A stretch of 6,043 bases of DNA. Source: DATDOO01 sp035293245 (GTDB lineage: Bacteria; Pseudomonadota; Gammaproteobacteria; Methylococcales; Methylococcaceae). A program made the position numbers and the translations under genes. Numbering within the stretch: the stretch's first letter is position 1; each line of letters begins with the position of its first letter. Below the pieces are notes generated by a model. The model saw nothing but the letters and a program-made list of their open reading frames with translations. It did not search any database and was not told the DNA's origin. The stretch is from positions 1 to 6,043 of the forward strand of contig DATDOO010000050.1 of the NCBI GenBank assembly GCA_035293245.1, read 5' to 3'. Below, in pieces: positions 1-5,910 of this stretch.

Positions 1-250
1 GGAGGCAAGCCACGCGTGTCGCGGGAGCCAGCGGCCAGTCGCGCCGCCCGGTGAGGCAACCGGCGAAGACGCGCACGTCGTCGGTGCGATTGACGACCGC
101 GCAGCCCGTTTCCAACAGGTTGTCGAGGGTGGTGGAGGGGCGAAAGGGCAGGATGGCCAGCAGGCCTTCCCCCGCTTCGTGCACGCCCATCGGCGCCAGG
201 TGAGGCTGACCCGCGCGGTCGGTGGTGCTGACGATGACTTCGCGGATCAT
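1..250 (-). CDS. DUF447 family protein, H4MPT-associated (5' part only)
   Basis: This is the N-terminal 83 codons of a gene that runs off the left edge. The reading frame begins MIREVIVSTT and contains HLAPMGV at about residues 17-23, followed by a hydrophobic strand and PFRPSTTLDNL. That pattern, a short N-terminal strand followed by H-x-APMG, is what I remember of the DUF447 family, thought to have a flavin-reductase-like split-barrel fold. The family is conserved in methanogens and in methylotrophs with H4MPT-linked C1 transfer; its biochemical role is not settled to my knowledge. The start ATG (250-248) overlaps the TGA of the upstream DUF6513 gene as ATGA, so the two are almost certainly co-transcribed and translationally coupled. 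The family call rests on the partial sequence and on this neighbour; the function is left open. Confidence 0.75.
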   Translation of the reverse strand, partial: MIREVIVSTTDRAGQPHLAPMGVHEAGEGLLAILPFRPSTTLDNLLETGCAVVNRTDDVRVFAGCLTGRRDWPLAPATRVACL

Positions 251-1668
251 TCGTCGGGCTCGTGCTTTTTCGGCAGGGTGGCGCCCGCCGGCTTGTAGAG
301 ATGCGGATCGGCTTCCGGAGGCCGAGCCGCTTCCTCCACCGCGCAGCCCCAGTGCAAGGGCTCGTCCTGGGTGTAGCGCTTGCCCAGCCGCCAAGCGATT
401 TCCGCCCGCGCCAGTTCCACGCCCAGGTAGAAAGCGTGGCCGCCGTCCTTTTCCACCCCGAGCTTGGGGAACAAGGCGAACGGATCGCTCGCGGTGTTCA
501 GGCCGTCGCGGTTGAAAATGTGCAGACCTTCCTCCGAAATACGGATGCGGTAGCTGGGGTCGGTGATGCGCGCGGCCAGGTCGGCGATTTCCTGGAAGGC
601 GTCGGGGAAGGGTGCAGTTTCGTGCAGCGCCATCAGGCCGTCGTCGATGTGCTTGGGTAAGGCCTTGATTTCTTTGGCGGCGTGCAGAATGCGCCGCGCC
701 ACATCCGCTTCCTTGATCGCGCGGCAGGCGTGCCGGCTGACCTGGGTGGTGAGGATGGCGCGGATGTCCAGTTCCGAACAGATGCCGAGCAGCACCGTGT
801 TGATGCCCACGGTGTCGGCATGGGTCAGTTCGGTGAGGTTGCCTATCCCCATGAGAATTTCCGCGTCGGGGAAGCGCCGGCGCACCTCGTGGTAGCGCAC
901 CAGGGAGTCGCTAAAGCCGAAGTGGATGGGGTCGAGGATCGGATCGACCAGATAGGTCTTTCCCTGGGTATCCAGGGCGGCCATGGCCCGGTACAGGGAG
1001 TCCAGTTCGCCGTGCACGGCGGGAATCAGGACGGGGGTGGAAGGGACTTCCGCGGCGATCCACAGGTTGTTTTCGTGCAGGCTGAGCAGGAAATCCGCCC
1101 CGGCGTGGCCGGCGCGCAGCAAGTCCTCGTCTTCCAGGGAATCGACGCTCACCAGGAAACCCTCGGCCTTGAGCGCGGCGACGGCGGCTTCCAGGTGCGG
1201 AAACGGCGTGCTCGGCAGGCAGCCCAGATCGATGACGTCCGCCCCGTCGCGCCGGTAGTCGCGCGCGCGGCGCAGGATGCCGTCCACGTCGAGCTGCGGC
1301 GCGTCGACGATTTCGGCGAAGATGCGGATGTCATAGTGGGACAGGTCGGGATGGACCTTTTCCTTGCCGAACCATAGGGGCAGGTCCTTCACTTCCTCCG
1401 GCCCCTGCACGAAGCGGATGCCGAGATCGGCGCTGAGCTGTGCGAAATCGCCCCGACAGCGCCCCGGCACCATCACCCAGTCGGCGCCGAAAGTATGGAT
1501 GGTGTCCTTCATGCGCCGGCGGATCATGTCGGCCGTGATCAGCGCCGCCACGCTCACGCCCATGACGTGCACCTTGTACTCGAAGTCGGTGGGCTGCATG
1601 TCGCTTAAGGTCCGCCGAACCTGCGGCTCGGCCAGCCGGCCGGTGATGAAGAGGATGCGCTCGGGCAT
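247..1668 (-). CDS. DUF6513 protein, dihydropteroate synthase-like, H4MPT-associated
   Basis: A complete 473-residue protein, probably cytoplasmic. The N-terminal part (about 1-115) starts MPERILFITGRLAEP and carries VMVPGRCRGD near 65-74. The middle (about 115-345) looks like a dihydropteroate synthase TIM barrel: GADVIDLGC at 142-150, VSVDSLED at 173-180, DPILDP at 242-247 and MGIGNLTEL at 273-281. The C-terminal part (about 370-440) has YRIRISEEGLHIFN and AEIAWRLGKRYTQDEPLHWG. This is the bacterial DHPS-like family (DUF6513) found in H4MPT gene sets; it differs from folate FolP in size and extra domains. By analogy it could join the activated pterin to the ribofuranosyl-aminobenzene precursor of H4MPT, but that reaction is inference. 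It overlaps the downstream DUF447 gene by 4 bp. No clear Shine-Dalgarno precedes the ATG; the start is chosen because the first beta strand fits the family. Confidence 0.85.
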   Translation of the reverse strand: MPERILFITGRLAEPQVRRTLSDMQPTDFEYKVHVMGVSVAALITADMIRRRMKDTIHTFGADWVMVPGRCRGDFAQLSADLGIRFVQGPEEVKDLPLWFGKEKVHPDLSHYDIRIFAEIVDAPQLDVDGILRRARDYRRDGADVIDLGCLPSTPFPHLEAAVAALKAEGFLVSVDSLEDEDLLRAGHAGADFLLSLHENNLWIAAEVPSTPVLIPAVHGELDSLYRAMAALDTQGKTYLVDPILDPIHFGFSDSLVRYHEVRRRFPDAEILMGIGNLTELTHADTVGINTVLLGICSELDIRAILTTQVSRHACRAIKEADVARRILHAAKEIKALPKHIDDGLMALHETAPFPDAFQEIADLAARITDPSYRIRISEEGLHIFNRDGLNTASDPFALFPKLGVEKDGGHAFYLGVELARAEIAWRLGKRYTQDEPLHWGCAVEEAARPPEADPHLYKPAGATLPKKHEPDE

Positions 1669-1685
1669 GATGGGGAAGGCTCAGA

Positions 1686-1817
1686 ATGGCTGCGGGGATT
1701 GTAGCAGAACGGCGCACCGCCACCGGGCCGAACGGGGCGCGACGGCTTGCCGAAGCCATCCGCTACTCCATGCATTTGCTGGCCCAAGGGCCGACATATC
1801 GGGCATTATTGCGTTGA
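1686..1817 (+). CDS. Doubtful small ORF, 43 codons, possibly a truncated native gene
   Basis: An ATG at 1686, preceded by GGAAGG six bases upstream, opens a 43-residue frame that begins MAAGIVAERR, continues ARRLAEAIRYSMHLLAQG and ends at TGA 1815-1817. The product is basic with a probable helical C-terminal half; I recognise no family. It lies divergently from the DUF6513 gene and 28 bases before the AIPR start. Most of its body is GC-rich like the core genes, and the base composition drops near its end, so it could be the 5' remnant of a native gene cut by arrival of the AIPR gene. It could equally be chance, since GC-rich DNA yields many short open frames. Confidence 0.2.
   Translation: MAAGIVAERRTATGPNGARRLAEAIRYSMHLLAQGPTYRALLR
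1698..1706 (-). promoter_or_regulatory. Extended -10 promoter element for the DUF6513-DUF447 operon
   Basis: On the minus strand the bases read TGC-TACAAT, an extended -10 motif with five of six matches to TATAAT. It would start transcription near 1691, giving a leader of about 20 bases before the DUF6513 ATG at 1668. No convincing -35 box is seen at 16-18 bases spacing, which is common when the extended TGn is present. Call by motif only. Confidence 0.4.
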
Positions 1818-1845
1818 GTTTCTCAAAAAGTGGCAGGGTAAGCCG

Positions 1846-3528
1846 ATGAATATCAATGCCTCCATCATCGACCAGCGTTTGACTGCGGTAAGTGAGGCTA
1901 TCCGTGAACAGGCGGAAACTGAACTGAGGGTTAAAGGCGACAAGCTTCACTCGCTGGCCTTCGTTTACCTCTGTGTCAAAACGATGCTGGACCTGGACGA
2001 CGACGAGGCTTTCGATTGTCTGACGGAAGGTGGTGGCGACTTCGGGGTGGATGCCATGCACATCTCCGAGGAGCACGATGGAGAGTTCTCGATCAGCCTA
2101 TTTCAGGCGAAATATCAAAGAGACCTTGAAGGTGGCGCGAATTTCCCGGAAACAGGCCTTGCGGCCTTGACCAACGCGATACGTCATATTTTCGATCCCG
2201 CAGCGGAATTGCAGCACATCAACGAGAGGTTGAAGGTAAAAGTCGAAGAGGCAAGGAGCCTCATCCGCGACGGCTATATTCCTCAAGTGAGGGCCTTGGC
2301 GTGCAATAACGGACTCCTATGGAATCCAGCAGGACAAGAGACGATCGAGAGAGCCGGCTTTGGCAGCCAGGTTACGTGGGAACACGTCAACCACGACCGG
2401 CTGATAAAGATTCTGCAGGCGCCAAAGACTGTCGATGACAGTTTGCAATTGACGGGCAAGGCGCTGATTGAAGACATGAACTACAGTCGCGTTCTGGTCG
2501 GCCGCATTTCGGTTCGGGAAATCGCCGCATTGATTCGCCGCCATGGCGAACGTCTTCTGGAAAGAAATATTCGTCGCTATCTTGGCTTGCAGGGCAACCG
2601 GGTCAACGAAGGCATACGCGACACCTTGCGTGGCGACGAAGCGGGTAACTTCTATTTCTTCAACAATGGCATCACTCTTACCTGCGACAAATTCGCGTAC
2701 AACGCCCTGCAATCCGGCGACTATCAGGTTCGGGTCGAAAATCTGCAGGTCATCAATGGCGGTCAGACTTGCATGACGATTTTCAAGACCTTGCAGGAAT
2801 CCGAGCTTTTCGAAAGAGAGTCGTCGGCTTATGTTTTGCTGAGACTTTATCAACTTCCCAGCGACAACGAAGATCTGGTTCGGCGCATCACCTTTGCGAC
2901 CAATAGCCAGAACCCTGTCGATTTGCGCGACTTACGGGCGAACGACGACCGGCAACAGCGGCTGGAAATGGACATACGGCAATTGGGATATTCCTATCGC
3001 CGGAAACGCACGGATTCTGGGCTCAAGGCCACGGACATCACCTCCGGTGCGGCGGCGGAGGCGATCCTGGCTGTATGGAAGGAAAGGCCGCATCAGGCAA
3101 AATTCTTTACCCGGGAGCACTTCGGCAAGCTATACGACGACATTTTTTCCGACACGCTGACTGGTGCTCAGACAATCATCGCTGTGCTTCTTTATCGCGT
3201 CGCCGAAAACCGGCGCAAGCGGCCGGAGGCGCGCGACAAGCCCTTCGTGCGTTACGCCTCTTGCTTCATCGCCATGCAAATGGGCAAACGGTTGCTGAGG
3301 GATATGGGAATCGAAAAGGGCGGCCTTGACCATAAAACCTTCCATATGGCCAAAGAACGCATCGAAGAGAAGGGCGATGCGTACTTCGAGGCTGCATCGG
3401 GAGACGTGGAAACGGCTCTTCACGGGCTGTACCGCGAACAAGAGGTGTCGCTGCAGCAACTTTCCGCAACGTTCCGGCGCGGCGATTTGATCGAAAATTT
3501 GCAGAAGCTGGATTTGCGGGTGGGCTAA
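1846..3528 (+). CDS. AIPR family anti-phage protein with PD-(D/E)XK-like N-terminus
   Basis: A complete 560-residue protein. The AIPR (abortive infection phage resistance) core is clear: NIRRYLGLQGNRVNEGIRDTL at 241-261, FFNNGITLTC at 271-280, VINGGQT at 302-308 and ITFATNSQNPV at 348-358. The N-terminal segment has GGGDFGVDA at 62-70 and FQAKY at 86-90, a G-x-D ... Q-x-K arrangement like Mrr/PD-(D/E)XK nucleases, with D69, Q87 and K89 as candidate active-site residues. The family is linked to phage defence, probably by attacking nucleic acid; the substrate is unknown and nuclease activity is inference. The ATG at 1846 is preferred because AGGG lies eight bases before it; the frame stays open upstream to a TTG at 1747, but those codons look non-coding. 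The gene stands alone between core genes: no methylase, toxin partner or integrase is adjacent. Five sampled 60-base rows gave about 54% GC, against about 64% in three neighbouring rows, suggesting horizontal acquisition. Confidence 0.88.
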   Translation: MNINASIIDQRLTAVSEAIREQAETELRVKGDKLHSLAFVYLCVKTMLDLDDDEAFDCLTEGGGDFGVDAMHISEEHDGEFSISLFQAKYQRDLEGGANFPETGLAALTNAIRHIFDPAAELQHINERLKVKVEEARSLIRDGYIPQVRALACNNGLLWNPAGQETIERAGFGSQVTWEHVNHDRLIKILQAPKTVDDSLQLTGKALIEDMNYSRVLVGRISVREIAALIRRHGERLLERNIRRYLGLQGNRVNEGIRDTLRGDEAGNFYFFNNGITLTCDKFAYNALQSGDYQVRVENLQVINGGQTCMTIFKTLQESELFERESSAYVLLRLYQLPSDNEDLVRRITFATNSQNPVDLRDLRANDDRQQRLEMDIRQLGYSYRRKRTDSGLKATDITSGAAAEAILAVWKERPHQAKFFTREHFGKLYDDIFSDTLTGAQTIIAVLLYRVAENRRKRPEARDKPFVRYASCFIAMQMGKRLLRDMGIEKGGLDHKTFHMAKERIEEKGDAYFEAASGDVETALHGLYREQEVSLQQLSATFRRGDLIENLQKLDLRVG

Positions 3529-3568
3529 CCGCAGGTTTACATGAAGTTTTCTTGAAAAATAAAAACGT

Positions 3569-4165
3569 TCAGGTGGACTTCTGCCCGATCTTGCTTTCCT
3601 GCCCGGCCAACAGGCGCTGGATGTTGCCTTTGTGCCGGAATATCAGGATGGTGCTCATCAGCGCGGTGGCCGCGGTCAAGGGCAGGCTGCCGACCATGAA
3701 ATGGGCGTAGACCGGCGCCAGCACCGCACCCACCAGGGATCCGAGCGAGGAATAGCGGGTCAAAGCCGCCGTGAGCGTCCAGGTTGCGGCGGTGGCCAAC
3801 CCCATCAACCAGTAGGCCCCGGTCAGCACGCCGAAGGCGGTGGACACGCCCTTGCCGCCCTTGAAGCCGAAAAACACCGGATACAGGTGGCCGAAAAACG
3901 CCGCCAGCAGGGTCAAGGCCACCACCTGCGGTTCCGCACCCGTGGCACCGGCCAGCATCACCGGCAGCCAGCCCTTGAGCCAGTCGCCGAACAGGGTGAG
4001 CGCGCCGGCCTTCTTGCCGCCTAGGCGCAGGACGTTGGTGGCGCCGGGATTTTTCGAACCGCCTTCGCGGGGATCCGGCAGCCCCATGAGGCGGCTGACC
4101 AGCACCGCGCTGGACAACGACCCGATCAGGTACGCCGCCGGAATCCACAGCCATTGCCCCATCAT
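3569..4165 (-). CDS. plsY: Glycerol-3-phosphate acyltransferase PlsY
   Basis: PlsY is an inner-membrane enzyme that transfers the acyl group of acyl-phosphate to the 1-position of glycerol-3-phosphate, the first step of phospholipid synthesis. The 198-residue product has the usual length and about five to seven hydrophobic segments. The family motifs are present: GSLSSA at 15-20, SKNPGATNVLR at 37-47, FFGFKGGKGVSTAFG at 98-112 and the C-terminal IFRHKGNIQRL at 175-185. The start is ambiguous. GTG at 4171, ATG at 4165 and ATG at 4162 are all in frame. The strong ribosome site GAGGTGA overlaps the GTG itself and sits correctly for the ATGs, so 4165 is chosen. The gene diverges from folB and converges on the AIPR gene, with 40 bases between the stops. 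PlsX, its acyl-phosphate supplier, is not in the window. Confidence 0.95.
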   Translation of the reverse strand: MMGQWLWIPAAYLIGSLSSAVLVSRLMGLPDPREGGSKNPGATNVLRLGGKKAGALTLFGDWLKGWLPVMLAGATGAEPQVVALTLLAAFFGHLYPVFFGFKGGKGVSTAFGVLTGAYWLMGLATAATWTLTAALTRYSSLGSLVGAVLAPVYAHFMVGSLPLTAATALMSTILIFRHKGNIQRLLAGQESKIGQKST

Positions 4166-4197
4166 GTTCACCTCGCCTGTTTATGAGTCCCGCCGCC

Positions 4198-4206
4198 TGC
4201 TAGGAT
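4198..4206 (+). promoter_or_regulatory. Possible extended -10 element for folB-folK
   Basis: TGC-TAGGAT in the plsY-folB intergenic gap resembles an extended -10 (four of six hexamer matches plus TGn). Transcription would start near 4213, about 33 bases before the GTG of folB. No good -35 box is present at the right spacing. Weak, motif-based call. Confidence 0.3.
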
Positions 4207-4245
4207 AGTGGTTTTCTTCACCAGTGCGACGGGATGGAAGAAAAC

Positions 4246-4602
4246 GTGGACATTATATTTCTGCGCGGTCTCGCCATCGAGACGATCATCGGCATTTACG
4301 ACTGGGAACGCGAAACGCTCCAGACCGTCGTTCTCGACCTGGAAATGGCCTGGGACATCGCCCCCGCCGCCCATAGCGATTCCATCGAGGACGCGCTCGA
4401 CTACAAGGCGGTCTCCAAGCGCGTGATCGGCTTCGTGGAGACCAGCCGCTTCTTCCTGGTCGAAACCCTGGCCGAAAAGGTGGCGCGGCTCATCCTCGAC
4501 GAATTTTCCGTGCCCTGGGTGCGGCTCACATTGAACAAGAAAGGCGCCATACGCGGCGCCAGCGATGTGGGCGTCCTCATCGAGCGGGGGGTGAAGCCCT
4601 AA
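4246..4602 (+). CDS. folB: Dihydroneopterin aldolase FolB
   Basis: FolB cleaves 7,8-dihydroneopterin to 6-hydroxymethyl-7,8-dihydropterin and glycolaldehyde in the cytoplasm, as a homo-oligomer. The 118-residue product shows IETIIGIYDWERE at 11-23 with the pterin-binding-type Glu21, DYKAVSKRV at 52-60 with Tyr53, FLVETLAEKVA at 70-80 and LTLNKKGAIRGA at 94-105 with the catalytic-type Lys98. A GTG at 4246 is chosen as the start: GGAAG lies five bases before it, and the resulting MDIIFLRGL matches the usual FolB N-terminus (MDIVFI in E. coli). An in-frame ATG at 4234 would add four residues but has no ribosome site. folK follows after two bases, so the pair forms an operon doing consecutive steps of pterin activation. 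Confidence 0.95.
   Translation: MDIIFLRGLAIETIIGIYDWERETLQTVVLDLEMAWDIAPAAHSDSIEDALDYKAVSKRVIGFVETSRFFLVETLAEKVARLILDEFSVPWVRLTLNKKGAIRGASDVGVLIERGVKP
4252..4257 (-). promoter_or_regulatory. Perfect TATAAT, possible -10 for plsY
   Basis: A perfect TATAAT reads on the minus strand within the first codons of folB. It would give plsY a leader of about 80 bases. No recognisable -35 lies 16-18 bases upstream, so this may be chance, although such a hexamer is uncommon in DNA this rich in GC. Confidence 0.25.
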
Positions 4603-4604
4603 CC

Positions 4605-5105
4605 ATGCCTGAGGTTTACATCAGCATCGGCAGCAATGTGGAACGGGAAAAGAACATCCCCGCCGCCCTGCGCGCGCTGGAACAGCGCTTCGGTGGCCCC
4701 TTGCGCCTCTCCAGCGTCTACGAAACCGCTGCCGTCGGCTTCGTCGGCGACCCGTTCTACAACCTGGTGGCGGGATTTTCGACGGAAGAAAGCGTGGAGG
4801 AAGTGGCGGCGGCCCTAAGCGATATCGAGACCCTAAGCGGCCGCGGGCGGGGCTACACGAAATTCGCTCCGCGCACCATCGACCTCGATCTCATTCTTTA
4901 CGGCGACCTGGTGCGCTGGCACCAGAAGCCCTACCTGCCGCGGGAAGAGCTGACCCGCTACGCCTTCATGCTCGAGCCTTTGGCGGAAATCGCCCCGAAC
5001 CTCAAACATCCGGTGTCGGGGGAGACTTTTGCCGAACTGTGGGCCGCTTTCGACAAGACCGGCCTGGAGCAGCGGCGCATCGAGCCGCCCTGGGCGGTCA
5101 GATGA
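4605..5105 (+). CDS. folK: Hydroxymethyldihydropterin pyrophosphokinase FolK
   Basis: FolK (HPPK) transfers pyrophosphate from ATP to 6-hydroxymethyl-7,8-dihydropterin, giving the activated pterin consumed by dihydropteroate synthase. The 166-residue product has the normal length. Visible motifs are YISIGSNVEREKN at 5-17, SSVYETAAVGFVGDPFYN at 36-53, Glu75 and the HPPK signature PRTIDLDLILYGD at 89-101 with Mg-binding-type Asp93 and Asp95. The third region reads LPREELTRYAFMLEPLAEIAP at 111-131: the His and Arg of the E. coli enzyme (VPHYDMKNRGFML) are Arg and Tyr here. I recall similar LPRxE versions in other gammaproteobacteria, so this looks like a subfamily trait, not decay. A G-rich ribosome site (GGGGGGTGA) lies in the end of folB. 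The stop overlaps the stop end of the opposing pteridine reductase gene by 8 bp. Confidence 0.95.
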   Translation: MPEVYISIGSNVEREKNIPAALRALEQRFGGPLRLSSVYETAAVGFVGDPFYNLVAGFSTEESVEEVAAALSDIETLSGRGRGYTKFAPRTIDLDLILYGDLVRWHQKPYLPREELTRYAFMLEPLAEIAPNLKHPVSGETFAELWAAFDKTGLEQRRIEPPWAVR

Positions 5106-5832
5106 ACAAACCCCGTCCGCCGTCCACCGATAACGTCTGTCCCGTCACATAATCCGCGTCGCGCGCCAGAAACAGCACGGCGCGGGCGATGTCCTCGGGG
5201 TTACCCATCCGCCGCAAAGGGACGCGGGCGAGGATTTCCGCCTGACGGGCGCTGTCCGTTTCCTGTTCCGGCCAGAGGATTGCCCCCGGCGCCACCGCAT
5301 TTACCCGCACCTCGGGGGCCAGTTCCTTGGCCAAGGCGCGGGTCATCGCCACCAGTCCTGCCTTGGCGATGCTGTAGATCGCATAACCCGGCAAGGGGCG
5401 CTCGGCGTAAAGGTCGGCGATGTTGACGATCGCGCCGCGCCTGTCGTGTAGGAAGGGCGCGGCAGCCTGGCAGAGGAAGAAAGGGGCCTTGAGGTTGACG
5501 CCGAGCAGTTCGTCCCATTGGGCTTCGCCGGCGTCGTGGAAAGGGGTGGCCTGGAAGACGGACGCGTTGTTGACCAGCACGTCCAGGCCGTCCCACAGGG
5601 AGGCCGCCCGCCAGGCGAAATCGGGCAGGCGGTCCACCTGGTGCAGATTGGCCTGGAGGCACAGCGCGGAAGCCGGCCGCGCAGCGTTCAGTTCGTTGCA
5701 CAAGGCTTCCGCCGTGTCCGCCGAATGGCCGTAGTGGACGATGACGTTGTAACCGGCCTCGTGCAGACGGCGGGCAATGCTTGCGCCGATGCGCCGCGCC
5801 GCACCCGTGATCAGGGCCACCTTGGAAGCCAT
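5098..5832 (-). CDS. folM: Pteridine reductase, SDR family (FolM type)
   Basis: A 244-residue short-chain dehydrogenase. Residues 9-16 (TGAARRIG) form the dinucleotide loop with the Arg typical of NADPH-using pteridine reductases, followed by HYGHS at 33-37, VNNASVFQATPF at 87-98, IVNIAD at 135-140 and the YSIAK catalytic pair Tyr153/Lys157. Asp140 stands 13 residues before the Tyr, as Asp181 does before Tyr194 in Leishmania PTR1, where Asp replaces the usual SDR Ser; this separates it from FabG-like enzymes. NAVAPGAILWPE at 178-189 is also typical. It probably reduces dihydrobiopterin/dihydromonapterin- or folate-type pterins. The ATG at 5832 is chosen: GAGG lies six bases upstream and the sequence begins MASKVALITG. 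The frame stays open to 5970 but that extension enters the insertion sequence. The exact pterin substrate is not decided by sequence. Confidence 0.88.
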   Translation of the reverse strand: MASKVALITGAARRIGASIARRLHEAGYNVIVHYGHSADTAEALCNELNAARPASALCLQANLHQVDRLPDFAWRAASLWDGLDVLVNNASVFQATPFHDAGEAQWDELLGVNLKAPFFLCQAAAPFLHDRRGAIVNIADLYAERPLPGYAIYSIAKAGLVAMTRALAKELAPEVRVNAVAPGAILWPEQETDSARQAEILARVPLRRMGNPEDIARAVLFLARDADYVTGQTLSVDGGRGLFI

Positions 5833-5866
5833 CGCTCGCCTCGCCAAACGGAAAAAACGGGAGGCT

Positions 5867-5895
5867 ATTGTGAATCGGAGCAGCCGAAGCCGCAA
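5867..5895 (-). promoter_or_regulatory. Weak candidate promoter for the pteridine reductase gene
   Basis: On the minus strand TTGCGG (5895-5890) and CACAAT (5872-5867) are 17 bases apart, with three and four of six consensus matches. This is the best pair in the short gap between the gene start at 5832 and the insertion sequence end at about 5911. If the IS landed here it left this promoter intact. Confidence 0.22.
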
Positions 5896-5910
5896 TGCGG
5901 GCAAAAAAAA

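Noticed and set aside
682..1377. Long open frame on the plus strand inside the DUF6513 gene
   Set aside because: It mirrors the codon structure of a clear conserved gene on the other strand in GC-rich DNA and shows no recognisable domain.
1781..1792. GGCCCAAGGGCC inverted repeat as an operator or terminator
   Set aside because: The stem is five base pairs with a two-base spacer and no T run. A second short repeat at 1744-1757 is equally small. Both are expected by chance in GC-rich DNA.
1747..1845. Extension of the AIPR frame upstream to a TTG at 1747
   Set aside because: The added 33 residues are Cys/Trp/Pro-rich and unlike the family N-terminus, TTG lacks a ribosome site, and the ATG at 1846 has AGGG at suitable distance.
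2317..2853. Minus-strand open frame antisense to the AIPR gene (178 codons)
   Set aside because: No family resemblance, and the sense frame carries all AIPR core motifs across the same bases.
3529..3568. AT-rich gap between the AIPR and plsY stops as a bidirectional terminator
   Set aside because: Only a 5-bp TTTTC/GAAAA stem with a two-base loop can be drawn; there is no GC-rich stem followed by a T run.
1818..3568. Flanking direct repeats as insertion scars of the AIPR gene
   Set aside because: GTTTCTCAAAAAG on the left and GTTTTCTTGAAAAA on the right are only loosely alike. No exact duplication longer than a few bases was found by eye.
3537..4154. Long minus-strand frame overlapping plsY, low in complexity (Gly/Arg/Pro-rich)
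   Set aside because: It is a shifted-frame shadow of plsY, whose motifs are unambiguous.
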